A stretch of 64,000 nucleotides of DNA. Source: Pararhizobium sp. A13 (lineage in GTDB: Bacteria; Pseudomonadota; Alphaproteobacteria; Rhizobiales; Rhizobiaceae). Positions 1-7,449 of the stretch are shown in pieces. Below the pieces are notes generated by a model, which ran no database searches, was not told where the DNA came from, and saw nothing but the letters and a program-made list of their open reading frames with translations. The position numbers and the translations under genes were made by a program. The DNA lies in contig NZ_CP149510.1 in the NCBI RefSeq assembly GCF_040126305.1, forward strand, positions 1,189,001 through 1,253,000, read 5' to 3'. Each line of letters opens with the position of its first letter. Position 1 is the first letter of the stretch.

Positions 1-1295
1 TTCCCGACGTACTCGAAGCGATCGTTCATCAGTTGCCGGCGCCAAAGAGCGAGGGCGGCGAAGACGCGCCGCTGAAGGCGCTGCTGGTCGATAGCTGGTA
101 CGATACCTATCTCGGCGTCATCGTTCTCGTGCGCATTCTCGATGGTGTGCTCAAGAGGGGCCAGACGGTGCGCATGATGGGCACGGACGCCAAGTATCAG
201 GTCGAGCGCGTCGGCGTCATCACGCCGAAGATGCTCACCGTCGATGCGCTGGGTCCCGGCGAGATCGGCTTCATCACCGCCTCGATCAAGGAAGTGGCCG
301 ATACCCGTGTCGGCGATACGATTACGGAGGACAAGCGCCCGACGGCGCAGGCGCTGCCGGGCTTCAAGCCGGCCCAGCCGGTCGTTTTCTGCGGCCTCTT
401 CCCGGTCGATGCCGCCGATTTCGAGGATCTGCGCGCCGCCATGGGCAAGCTGCGCCTCAACGACGCCTCGTTCTCCTTCGAAATGGAATCGTCCGCAGCG
501 CTCGGCTTCGGTTTCCGCTGCGGCTTCCTCGGCCTGCTGCACCTGGAAATCATCCAGGAACGCCTCGAGCGCGAATTCGATCTCGACCTGATCGCCACCG
601 CGCCCTCGGTCGTCTACCAGCTGTACATGACCGACGGCACGATGCGCGAGCTGCACAATCCGGCCGATATGCCCGATGTCGTCAAGATCTCGGAAATCCA
701 CGAGCCGTGGATCCGCGCGACCATCCTGACGCCCGACGATTATCTCGGCGGCATCCTCAAGCTCTGCCAGGACCGGCGCGGCATCCAGGTGGAACTCACC
801 TATGTCGGCACCCGCGCGATGCTGACCTACGATCTGCCGCTCAACGAAGTCGTCTTCGATTTCTACGACCGGCTGAAGTCGATCTCCAAGGGCTATGCCT
901 CCTTCGACTACCAGATCACCAGCCATCAGGAAGGCCATCTGGTCAAGATGTCGATCCTGGTCAACGGCGAGCCGGTCGATGCGCTGTCGATGATGGTGCA
1001 CCGCATGGCCGCCGAAAAGCGCGGCCGCGACATGTGCGAGAAGCTCAAGGAGCTGATCCCGAAGCACATGTTCAAGATCCCGATCCAGGCCGCCATCGGC
1101 GGCAACGTGATCGCCCGCGAAACCATCTCGGCGCTGCGCAAGGACGTCACCGCCAAGTGCTACGGCGGCGACGCCACCCGCAAGCGCAAGCTGCTCGACA
1201 AGCAGAAGGCCGGCAAGAAGCGCATGCGCCAGTTCGGCAAGGTGGAAATCCCGCAGGAAGCGTTCATCGCGGCGCTGAAGATGGGCGACGAGTAG
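1..1295 (+). CDS. lepA: Elongation factor 4 (LepA), 3' part
   Basis: Translational GTPase EF4, which back-translocates stalled ribosomes at the membrane/cytosol interface. The reading frame is open from the left edge (first full codon at position 3), so the N-terminal G domain lies outside the window and about 430 residues remain. What is visible is the end of the GTPase-domain linker, domain II (beta barrel, starting around the stretch [10 protein letters not shown]), the EF-G-like domain containing [19 protein letters not shown], and the LepA-specific C-terminal domain with [10 protein letters not shown] and the Lys/Arg-rich [17 protein letters not shown]. The methionine-like TTG at 33 is internal and is not the start. 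The next genes are the ccdAB pair on the same strand; no clear terminator separates them. Confidence 0.97.
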   Translation, partial: PDVLEAIVHQLPAPKSEGGEDAPLKALLVDSWYDTYLGVIVLVRILDGVLKRGQTVRMMGTDAKYQVERVGVITPKMLTVDALGPGEIGFITASIKEVADTRVGDTITEDKRPTAQALPGFKPAQPVVFCGLFPVDAADFEDLRAAMGKLRLNDASFSFEMESSAALGFGFRCGFLGLLHLEIIQERLEREFDLDLIATAPSVVYQLYMTDGTMRELHNPADMPDVVKISEIHEPWIRATILTPDDYLGGILKLCQDRRGIQVELTYVGTRAMLTYDLPLNEVVFDFYDRLKSISKGYASFDYQITSHQEGHLVKMSILVNGEPVDALSMMVHRMAAEKRGRDMCEKLKELIPKHMFKIPIQAAIGGNVIARETISALRKDVTAKCYGGDATRKRKLLDKQKAGKKRMRQFGKVEIPQEAFIAALKMGDE

Positions 1296-1312
1296 GCCTT
1301 TTCTTCCATCGA

Positions 1313-1337
1313 ATATGCGCATACCATGCGCGCATAT
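1313..1337. promoter_or_regulatory. Palindromic operator candidate upstream of ccdAB
   Basis: Inverted repeat ATATGCGC (1313-1320), 9-nt spacer, GCGCATAT (1330-1337), ending 15 nt before the ccdA start codon. CcdA-type antitoxins repress their own operon through short palindromes at the promoter, so this is the natural site for autoregulation. Binding itself is inferred. Confidence 0.6.
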
Positions 1338-1352
1338 TTGATGGAGGTGACC

Positions 1353-1583
1353 ATGCCCCAGCCTCTCCGCAGGCCAGCCAATCTTTCTCTTGATAGTAAC
1401 CTCGTTTCGCAGGCGCGCGATCTCAACATCAATCTGTCACGTGCTGCGGAGGATGGCATCGAACGTGCGGTCAAAAGCGAGCGCGAGCGTCTCTGGCGGA
1501 TCGAGAATGCCGAGGCGATCGAGGCGTCCAACAGGTATGTCGAAAAGCATGGTCTGCCCTTGGCGAAATATCGCCAGTTCTGA
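1353..1583 (+). CDS. ccdA: CcdA-family antitoxin
   Basis: Antitoxin of a type II toxin-antitoxin pair; 76 residues. The N-terminal part (RRPANLSLDSNLVSQARDLN) fits the ribbon-helix-helix DNA-binding segment of CcdA. The C-terminal part (ENAEAIEASNRYVEKHGLPL) matches the family's toxin-wrapping tail, which ends in an HGLPLA-like motif. The ATG at 1353 is chosen because GGAGGTGA lies 2-9 nt upstream; an in-frame ATG at 1326 lies inside the palindromic operator and is less likely. The stop codon shares one base with the start of the next gene, the usual CcdA-CcdB translational coupling. Confidence 0.9.
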   Translation: MPQPLRRPANLSLDSNLVSQARDLNINLSRAAEDGIERAVKSERERLWRIENAEAIEASNRYVEKHGLPLAKYRQF

Positions 1584-1882
1584 TGGCGCGGTTCCATGTC
1601 TATCGTTTGAAACAGGATGGTGCTCTGGTTATCGCCGTGCAGTCCGATCTTCTGTCCAGTCTTCAGACATGCGCCGTCATTCCGCTTCTTCCAAAAGGAG
1701 AGCTTTCCCCGGTGATTGCGCGGCTCAATCCGGAGTTCGAGATCAGCGGACGGTTCTATACGATGGCGACGCAGTTTATCGGCGTTGTGACTGTAAGCGA
1801 ACTCGGACCGGACCTTATTGACTTGACCGGTAAAGCAGACGCCATCACCGCCGCAACGGATTTTCTCTTTCAAGGCTTTTGA
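1583..1882 (+). CDS. ccdB: CcdB-family toxin (gyrase poison)
   Basis: Predicted CcdB toxin of 99 residues, close to the 101 residues of the F-plasmid protein. CcdB poisons DNA gyrase by trapping the GyrA-cleaved complex. The family core is visible as an N-terminal FHVYRLKQDGALVIAVQSDLL strand pair, the RLNPEFEI stretch and a C-terminal helix. In F CcdB the last three residues, Trp-Gly-Ile, are essential for killing; here the protein ends FLFQGF, so the Trp is absent although the Gly is present. Activity on the host gyrase therefore cannot be assumed. The start overlaps the ccdA stop (TGATG). Confidence 0.88.
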   Translation: MARFHVYRLKQDGALVIAVQSDLLSSLQTCAVIPLLPKGELSPVIARLNPEFEISGRFYTMATQFIGVVTVSELGPDLIDLTGKADAITAATDFLFQGF

Positions 1883-2026
1883 TATCCTGTTGAGGGCGTG
1901 TGCGATGAAAGATCAATTGCTTTTCACGCGCCGCCATACTCAACTTGAACTCCCGATATCTCTCCATTACACCTTGATGTGCGTAAGGCCGGAGGAGGCC
2001 CCGCTGGAGCCACGAGGATATCCGAA

Positions 2027-2401
2027 ATGCACAAGTTCAAGATCTTGAAGGCCGCTAACGACCAGTTCCGCGTCCAGTTCCTTTACAATGCGGAAGTGAT
2101 GGTCTGGTCGGAGAACTACGCGTCGAAGGCGAGCGCGAAGAACTGCATCGAATCGATCAAGAAGAACGCGCCGGGCGCGGCGACGGTCGACGTCAGCAAG
2201 GACGAAACCGGATCCGGTTACCGCTTCGAGATCGTCGCAAGCAAGGACGGCGAGCATTTCGTCCGCTTCAAGGCGTCCAATGGCGAGACGATGGTCCGCT
2301 CGGAGACTTACGCGTCCAAGGCAAGCGCCAAGAATTGCATCGAGTCCGTCAAGAAGAACGCCCCGGACGCGCCGGTGGAAGACGAAACCGCCAGCGCTTG
2401 A
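2027..2401 (+). CDS. YegP-type tandem DUF1508 protein
   Basis: Cytosolic protein of 124 residues made of two DUF1508 (YegP) repeats. Repeat one begins KFKILKAANDQFRVQFLYNAE and carries SENYASKASAKNCIESIKKNAP; repeat two begins YRFEIVASKDGEHFVRFKASN and carries SETYASKASAKNCIESVKKNAP. The near-identical Ser/Ala/Lys segments make the duplication obvious. The start at 2027 follows an ACGAGGA ribosome-binding site; the longer frame from 1979 has no such signal. Family members are small and widespread but have no firm biochemical role. A hairpin with 6-bp arms (2412-2417/2428-2433) follows the stop codon, without a T-run. Confidence 0.85.
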   Translation: MHKFKILKAANDQFRVQFLYNAEVMVWSENYASKASAKNCIESIKKNAPGAATVDVSKDETGSGYRFEIVASKDGEHFVRFKASNGETMVRSETYASKASAKNCIESVKKNAPDAPVEDETASA

Positions 2402-2450
2402 TAACAATTGTCGCCTCTCCATCAGGCGAGGCGGCACACCCTTAAAGACT

Positions 2451-3026
2451 TTAAATCAGCCCCAATGAACTCCCCGCCAGTCCGGCCGCAAAGCACAGGA
2501 GCAGGCTTGCCGCTATCCGGCGCAGGAGCAGCGGGAATTCGCCATTGGCCCGGCCGATCAGGTTCGCGCCGGAACTGAGCCAGAGGCAGGCGACCGTCAC
2601 GACGATCACCAGAAACAATCCGAGCCATGGCAGCATGGCCTGAAGGCTGCCATGCGGCAAGAGAACGAGCCCGAAGATCAGGGCCTTCGGGTTGAGCACG
2701 GTGGTGATGAACACCTGCCGGAAGGTGACGAGCGGCGTCTCTATCCCGGCATGCGGGATCGTCCAGAGCCTGGCGGCAAGCAACAGCACCCAGATCGCAG
2801 AACAGAGCTTGATCGCCGAGGCGGCAATCGGATGGGCGGCGAGATAGGGTCCGGCGAAGGTCGCAAGCGGCACGATCGTCAGCAGATAACCGGCGGCCTC
2901 TGCCGCGATGAGGTGCAGTGATCGCCGGAAGCCGGCAGAGCCGCCTGCGACAGCTAGCAACGTGTTGGTCGGTCCGGGAGTGAGAAGCAGAAGGAATACG
3001 GCGGTCATAAAAGCGGGTGCGGTCAA
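2451..3026 (-). CDS. LysE/RhtB-family amino acid exporter
   Basis: Integral membrane protein of 191 residues, the usual length for LysE/RhtB translocators that export amino acids or homoserine-like compounds. The N-terminus has the family motif FLLLLTPGPTNTLL, followed by GFRRSLHLIAAEAAGY and four to five further hydrophobic segments. LNPKALIFGLVLLP is the conserved mid-protein motif (NPK). The gene lies convergent to the yegP-like gene and upstream, on the same strand, of nothing obviously related. Substrate cannot be read from the sequence. Confidence 0.88.
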   Translation of the reverse strand: MTAPAFMTAVFLLLLTPGPTNTLLAVAGGSAGFRRSLHLIAAEAAGYLLTIVPLATFAGPYLAAHPIAASAIKLCSAIWVLLLAARLWTIPHAGIETPLVTFRQVFITTVLNPKALIFGLVLLPHGSLQAMLPWLGLFLVIVVTVACLWLSSGANLIGRANGEFPLLLRRIAASLLLCFAAGLAGSSLGLI

Positions 3027-3087
3027 GATGATCTCCAGAGGTTGGATGGCACCTTATCGCCTGCCGTCATATCCGTCTTGATCTCGC

Positions 3088-3549
3088 TCAAGCCGCCGCC
3101 TGTTTTTCGGCAAATTCCTTCACCAGCACTTCATATGTCTCCATCGGCGGAATGGTCTCATAGCTGTGCACCGCCGCTGTGGTTGCCCAGGGCAGCTTCT
3201 CGCTGGTGAAGGTCTCGATAAAGGGCGAGAACCAGCTGGCGTCGTCGAGCATGGTGGGGCGCAGGTTGACGAACCAGTCCATGCCTTCGGGGCGGGTGAA
3301 CATCCACGTCATGCAGTGCGGGCAGAAATAGTGGCGGGTGGCGCCGTGCAGGCCGCCGATCACCGGTTCGCCCTCAGTTACCTCGAAGCCCTCGGCCGGG
3401 ATGGCGGCGCTCAGCGAATAGGCGCTGGACGACATTCTCTGGCAGCCGGTGCAGTGGCAGGCCATGGTGAGCAGCGGCGGCGCGCTGATCTTCAGCCGCA
3501 CCTGGCCGCAGCGGCAGCCTCCCTCCAAGGGGAAATTCTGAATTTCCAT
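3088..3549 (-). CDS. GFA-family (CENP-V/GFA domain) zinc protein
   Basis: 153-residue protein of the glutathione-dependent formaldehyde-activating (GFA, DUF636) fold. Zinc ligands are visible as GGCRCGQVRL near residue 10, ACHCTGCQRMSSSAYSL near residue 32, and a C-terminal FCPHCMTW pair. GFA itself catalyses S-hydroxymethylglutathione formation, but most homologues of this size have unknown substrates, so only the fold is claimed. The start codon at 3549 is preceded on the minus strand by a purine-rich AGGACCCC-like site. It is transcribed in the same direction as the LysE gene, 60 nt upstream of it. Confidence 0.88.
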   Translation of the reverse strand: MEIQNFPLEGGCRCGQVRLKISAPPLLTMACHCTGCQRMSSSAYSLSAAIPAEGFEVTEGEPVIGGLHGATRHYFCPHCMTWMFTRPEGMDWFVNLRPTMLDDASWFSPFIETFTSEKLPWATTAAVHSYETIPPMETYEVLVKEFAEKQAAA

Positions 3550-3668
3550 GATGGGGTCCTCCGCATTTTTGGATCAATCTAGCGGAGCAACTGTAGTCGT
3601 CAAACCTATCATTGTCTTTGCCAGCGCCCTGCCAATGTGAGGATTACCGGGCAGGGTGGCATCAGATT

Positions 3669-4436
3669 TCAGTCGGAGCCGCAGGGCCAGCTGGAGGGCG
3701 CGGTCAACCCGGCTGGCAGCTTCGTCTTGTCGTCGCCGCAGGCAAGATCGACCTGCGCCTGTTCAAGGCCCTTGGCGGCGGAAAGATCGAGCCCTTCGAT
3801 CCGGGTCAGGTACAGGAAGGCTTGATCGAAGACGAGCGGGCCCTCGAATGTCGTGCCGCTGAGATCGGCGCGGGACAGATTGGCCAGAGAAAAGCGCGTG
3901 CCGGTCAGCACCGCGCCCTTGAAGTGCGCACGGCCAAGTTCAGCTTTCTCGAAATCGGCGCCGGTCAGCTGGGCCCCGCTGAAATCGGCTCGCTGCAGTT
4001 CGGCGCCGGCAAAGGAAGCGCCATTGGCGACAATGTTGACGAAGCTCGATCGGTAGGCTTCGACCCGGGCGAAATTCGCTTTTTCCGCCCTTGCGCCGGC
4101 GAGCCACGCACGCACCAGATTGGCCTTCTCCAGGTTCGCCGATGTCAGGTTCGAGCCGCTGAGATCGGTCAGCGAAAAATCCGTGCCGAAGAGATTGGCG
4201 CCCTCCAGTTCGCTGGACGGCAACATCAGGCTTTTCTTCGTGCATTCGCTCCAATCCAGCCCTGGCGCTGGCGTGCTGCCGCAGTCGGACGCCATGGCCG
4301 GCTGCGCGGAAAAGAGCGAAGCAGAAAGAAGGAGCGCCGATGCCAGCGGGGCAGGCGGAAGAACGGTCAATACGGTCTTCCGCAGGAAGGGGAGCTTCCT
4401 TGCCATCGCACTGTATTTATTAACAAAACGTCTCAT
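3669..4436 (-). CDS. Secreted pentapeptide-repeat protein
   Basis: 255 residues. Residues 1-50 form a long signal peptide (basic start, hydrophobic LASALLLSASLF, then AMA-SDC cleavage-like site). From about residue 75 to 215 the sequence is a series of A(D/N)LXX pentapeptides (EGANLFGTDFSLTDLSGSNL, then LQRADFSGAQLTGADFEKAE), which fold into a right-handed quadrilateral beta helix. The tail has an isolated CG and CGSD end; with Cys residues near the N-terminus, a disulphide is possible. Some pentapeptide proteins protect gyrase from quinolones, but a periplasmic location argues against that here. An alternative start at 4406 lacks a ribosome-binding site. Confidence 0.85.
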   Translation of the reverse strand: MRRFVNKYSAMARKLPFLRKTVLTVLPPAPLASALLLSASLFSAQPAMASDCGSTPAPGLDWSECTKKSLMLPSSELEGANLFGTDFSLTDLSGSNLTSANLEKANLVRAWLAGARAEKANFARVEAYRSSFVNIVANGASFAGAELQRADFSGAQLTGADFEKAELGRAHFKGAVLTGTRFSLANLSRADLSGTTFEGPLVFDQAFLYLTRIEGLDLSAAKGLEQAQVDLACGDDKTKLPAGLTAPSSWPCGSD

Positions 4437-4577
4437 TCTCTACCCGATCCTCCGCCTGTGCTGGTTGCCCGCACGCATGGCCTCTACCCGTTCTATACCG
4501 CGGCACAAGAATATCGCCTATGTCGGTGTTTATTGGAAATGGGGAAGGCGAACGGCAATGTCAAACCGGCAGCTTGG

Positions 4578-5330
4578 CTATGCGGATACCGCCGCCAGTT
4601 TCCCTGCCTCGCTGCCATCTGCTTCGACGCTTCGGATCGTCCGGACCCAGGCGCGCGCCAGCGCGAGACCTGTCGCATCGGCCTGTTCGGCATGCCGAGC
4701 GGCATGCTCCGGAAAGCGCTCCCGCCAATGCGGATCGATCCCCATGATCTGGTCCCCGAAAATCCGGTTCCAGTCCTCGACGACGCGCGTTCCTGCCTCG
4801 AAGTGAAACTGCATGCCATAGGCGGCGCGGCCTATACGGAAGGCCTGGTTGGCAACGGCCGGATTGGTGGCGAGATGAACGGCACCCTGCGGCAGGGTGA
4901 AGGTATCGGCGTGCCATTCGAAGATCGGAAACGAGGCGCCGGCCGCGCTCAACACCGGATCGCCTTCACCATCCGCTGTCAGAGCGACATTGTGCCAGCC
5001 GAATTCGCGGGTCCGGCCGAGAAGGTTCTCCGCCCCGTGTGCCCGCGCGAGAAGTTGACTGCCGAGGCAGATGCCGAGCACCGCCTTGTCGGCATCGGCA
5101 AAGGCACGCATCAGGCGGGCAAGCTCCGGCAGGTAGGGGTGGATGTGGTCGTCAACAGCGCTCTGGTCGCCGCCGAGCACCACCAGTGCGTCATGCGCAT
5201 GGATGTCGTCCGGCAGCGCCTCGCCGGTGAAAGGCCGCCGCAAATCGATCTCAGCCCCTGCTTCGTCAAGCGCCACGCCCACCTGTCCAAGGTTGGAATG
5301 GACCATGTTTTCCACCACCAGAACCCGCAT
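4578..5330 (-). CDS. Class I glutamine amidotransferase-like protein
   Basis: 250-residue protein with the triad-type GATase1 fold seen in the GMP synthase amidotransferase domain and gamma-glutamyl hydrolases of PuuD/GuaA-like type. The nucleophile elbow is LGICLGSQLLARAHG, with Cys in the GICLG motif. The catalytic His is in FEWHADTFTLP. No synthetase domain is attached, so its ammonia acceptor or its role as a hydrolase is unknown. The ATG at 5330 is preceded by GGAGAC on the minus strand and is preferred over 5360. It is divergent from rbfA, where many alphaproteobacteria have infB. Confidence 0.87.
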   Translation of the reverse strand: MRVLVVENMVHSNLGQVGVALDEAGAEIDLRRPFTGEALPDDIHAHDALVVLGGDQSAVDDHIHPYLPELARLMRAFADADKAVLGICLGSQLLARAHGAENLLGRTREFGWHNVALTADGEGDPVLSAAGASFPIFEWHADTFTLPQGAVHLATNPAVANQAFRIGRAAYGMQFHFEAGTRVVEDWNRIFGDQIMGIDPHWRERFPEHAARHAEQADATGLALARAWVRTIRSVEADGSEAGKLAAVSA

Positions 5331-5517
5331 GCCGTCTCCACTATCCTGTCGTTTCAACAAGATTGATCATGCCGCGTCCTGGCATTCAAGAGGTTTCCAG
5401 CCGATTTGGCGGCGTGTGCTGTTGCCGGAAACGCCGACAAGCCTTGACCTTTTGGCCCGAAAGTAGCATTGGACCGCCTTGGTCGCGTTCAATGAAACGC
5501 CAGACAGCGGAAAAACC

Positions 5518-5922
5518 ATGAGCAAAGCTACATCCTCTGCCCCCTCGCAGCGCATGCTGAGGGTCGGCGAACAGGTTCGCGCAGCCCTGACGCAGGTGCT
5601 GCAGCGCGGCGAGGTGCGCGATCCGCTGATCGAGACGACGGTGATCTCGATTTCCGAAGTGCGCATGTCGCCCGATCTGAAAATCGCCACGGCCTTCGTG
5701 ACGCCGCTCGGCGTTGCCGATCACGCGGCGACCATCGAGGCGCTGAACCGCAACGCCAAATATATCCGCGGCCGCCTGACGCCGCATCTGAGGCAGATGA
5801 AATACATGCCGGAGGTCCGCTTCCGCGACGACACCAGCTTCGACAATTACAAGAAGATCGACGAGCTGCTCAAGTCTCCGGAAGTGGTCCGCGACCTGAA
5901 GGACGAAGACGGCGAAGAGTGA
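5518..5922 (+). CDS. rbfA: 30S ribosome-binding factor A
   Basis: RbfA, a KH-like protein that helps 16S rRNA 5' end maturation and 30S assembly, especially in the cold. The 134 residues match the usual length. Recognisable segments are [20 protein letters not shown] at the N-terminus, the KH region [20 protein letters not shown] and [19 protein letters not shown] near the end. The ATG at 5518 gives the typical N-terminus; the frame extends to 5479 but lacks a signal. The stop codon overlaps the start of the following gene. The usual nusA-infB neighbours are not found immediately upstream. Confidence 0.96.
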   Translation: MSKATSSAPSQRMLRVGEQVRAALTQVLQRGEVRDPLIETTVISISEVRMSPDLKIATAFVTPLGVADHAATIEALNRNAKYIRGRLTPHLRQMKYMPEVRFRDDTSFDNYKKIDELLKSPEVVRDLKDEDGEE

Positions 5923-6377
5923 TGGCAAAGCATATCACTCTGGATGAGCTGAACGGATGGACCTTCGAGCAGCGCCAGACATTCTACCGCAACGGCCTTG
6001 CCCGGTTCGACAATGCCGAGGCCGTTCGGCTGGTGGAAATGATGGTCGCCTCGGGTCTGCCCTTCCGCAGGGGCAAGGAGATCGCCCATGGCGACCGCGA
6101 GATGAAGGCCCTCGAGGCCATCGTCTATTCGCCCTATAATGAGAAGTTGCTGCTCGACGCGGCAGCCGCGGGCAAGCCGCCGCTCGGCGCCATTGAGCCT
6201 TTGATCGTCGAAGACCTCGGCGAGGATTACAGGGCCAATAATGGCGGCCCGATCGCGGCGGGATACCTGATCGCAAGGCGGCTCTACGCCTTGGGGTTTG
6301 AAAAGGGCAACAGCCAGAAAATGCCGGACGGCAGCGTGGCGAAAACAGCCGCGACGTTTCGCAAAAAAAGAGCATAG
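5922..6377 (+). CDS. Unknown protein between rbfA and truB
   Basis: 151-residue soluble protein that I do not recognise. The start codon overlaps the rbfA stop (TGATG) and its stop lies 3 nt before truB, so it is translationally coupled on both sides and almost certainly co-transcribed with them. It has no signal peptide or membrane segment. The middle is rich in charged helices (AIVYSPYNEKLLLDAAAAGK) and the C-terminus is basic (ATFRKKRA), which would suit contact with RNA or ribosomes. A translation or RNA-related role is inferred only from the operon context. A GTG 3 nt earlier (5919) is an alternative start. Confidence 0.8.
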   Translation: MAKHITLDELNGWTFEQRQTFYRNGLARFDNAEAVRLVEMMVASGLPFRRGKEIAHGDREMKALEAIVYSPYNEKLLLDAAAAGKPPLGAIEPLIVEDLGEDYRANNGGPIAAGYLIARRLYALGFEKGNSQKMPDGSVAKTAATFRKKRA

Positions 6378-6380
6378 AGA

Positions 6381-7316
6381 ATGTCAAAACCTCGCAAACC
6401 CAAGGGCCGCCCGGTTTCCGGCTGGCTGATCCTCGACAAACCGCTGGATTTCGGCTCGACCGAGGCCGTGTCCAAGATCAAGTGGCTGTTCAAGGCCCAG
6501 AAGGCGGGCCATGCGGGCACGCTCGATCCGCTCGCATCCGGCATGCTGCCGATCGCGCTGGGCGACGCGACCAAGACGGTTCCCTATGTCATGGACGGCC
6601 GCAAGATCTATGAATTCGCCGTTGCCTGGGGTGAGGAGCGTTCGACCGACGATCTGGAGGGCGAGGTCGTCCAGTCGTCCGATGCTCGCCCGTCCGAGGA
6701 AGACATCCGCGCTCTGCTGCCGAAATATACCGGCGTGATCAGCCAGGTCCCGCCGCAGTTCTCTGCCATCAAGATCGACGGCAATCGCGCCTATGATCTG
6801 GCCCGTGAAGGCGAAACCGTCGACATCCCGGCCCGCGAAGTGGAAGTCTTCCGCCTGTCGCTGCTCGGCTGCACGCCGAACCTCGCGCATTTCGAGATCG
6901 AATGCGGCAAGGGGACCTACGTCCGGTCGCTGGCGCGCGATTTCGGTCGCGATCTCGGCTGTTTCGGCCATATCGCGTCGCTGCGCCGCAGTTTCGTCGC
7001 ACCGTTCGCGGAAGAGGCCATGGTGCCGCTTGCCGAACTGGTGGCGCTGGAAAAGATCGAGAACGAGGACGAACGGCTGGAAGCGCTCGATGCCTTCCTG
7101 ATCGATACCGGCGAGGCGCTGTCCAACTTGCCACATATCGCCATCACCGAGGATCAGGCGCATCGCCTGAAAATGGGCAATCCAATCATCCTGCGTGGCC
7201 GCGATGCGCCCATGGCGGAACCGGAAGCCTATGCGACCTCTCGCGGCAAGCTCGTCGCCATCGGTGAGATCGGTGAGGGCGAATTCCGGCCCAAGCGCGT
7301 CTTCGCCACCGGTTGA
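6381..7316 (+). CDS. truB: tRNA pseudouridine-55 synthase
   Basis: TruB isomerises U55 in the T loop of tRNAs to pseudouridine. The 311 residues include the N-terminal [20 protein letters not shown], the catalytic motif [16 protein letters not shown] (catalytic Asp49), the second family motif [18 protein letters not shown], and the RNA-binding segments around [12 protein letters not shown]. The C-terminal part carries a PUA-like extension ending in FRPKRVF. It is the third gene of the rbfA operon. Confidence 0.97.
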   Translation: MSKPRKPKGRPVSGWLILDKPLDFGSTEAVSKIKWLFKAQKAGHAGTLDPLASGMLPIALGDATKTVPYVMDGRKIYEFAVAWGEERSTDDLEGEVVQSSDARPSEEDIRALLPKYTGVISQVPPQFSAIKIDGNRAYDLAREGETVDIPAREVEVFRLSLLGCTPNLAHFEIECGKGTYVRSLARDFGRDLGCFGHIASLRRSFVAPFAEEAMVPLAELVALEKIENEDERLEALDAFLIDTGEALSNLPHIAITEDQAHRLKMGNPIILRGRDAPMAEPEAYATSRGKLVAIGEIGEGEFRPKRVFATG

Positions 7317-7449
7317 GTTCCGGCCGCAGTCCCAAAGATTTCGTCACAAGGCATCGGGTTGCCTTCCTAAGATCGCTGGCGCATGTTCCGGTCGGTGATC
7401 GGGATTCGCGCGCATTTCGCGGTCCGGGGGCTGATCTGATGAGGAAAGC

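Noticed and set aside
3612..5366. 584-residue plus-strand open frame opposite the pentapeptide and amidotransferase genes
   Set aside because: Covers two recognisable genes on the minus strand.
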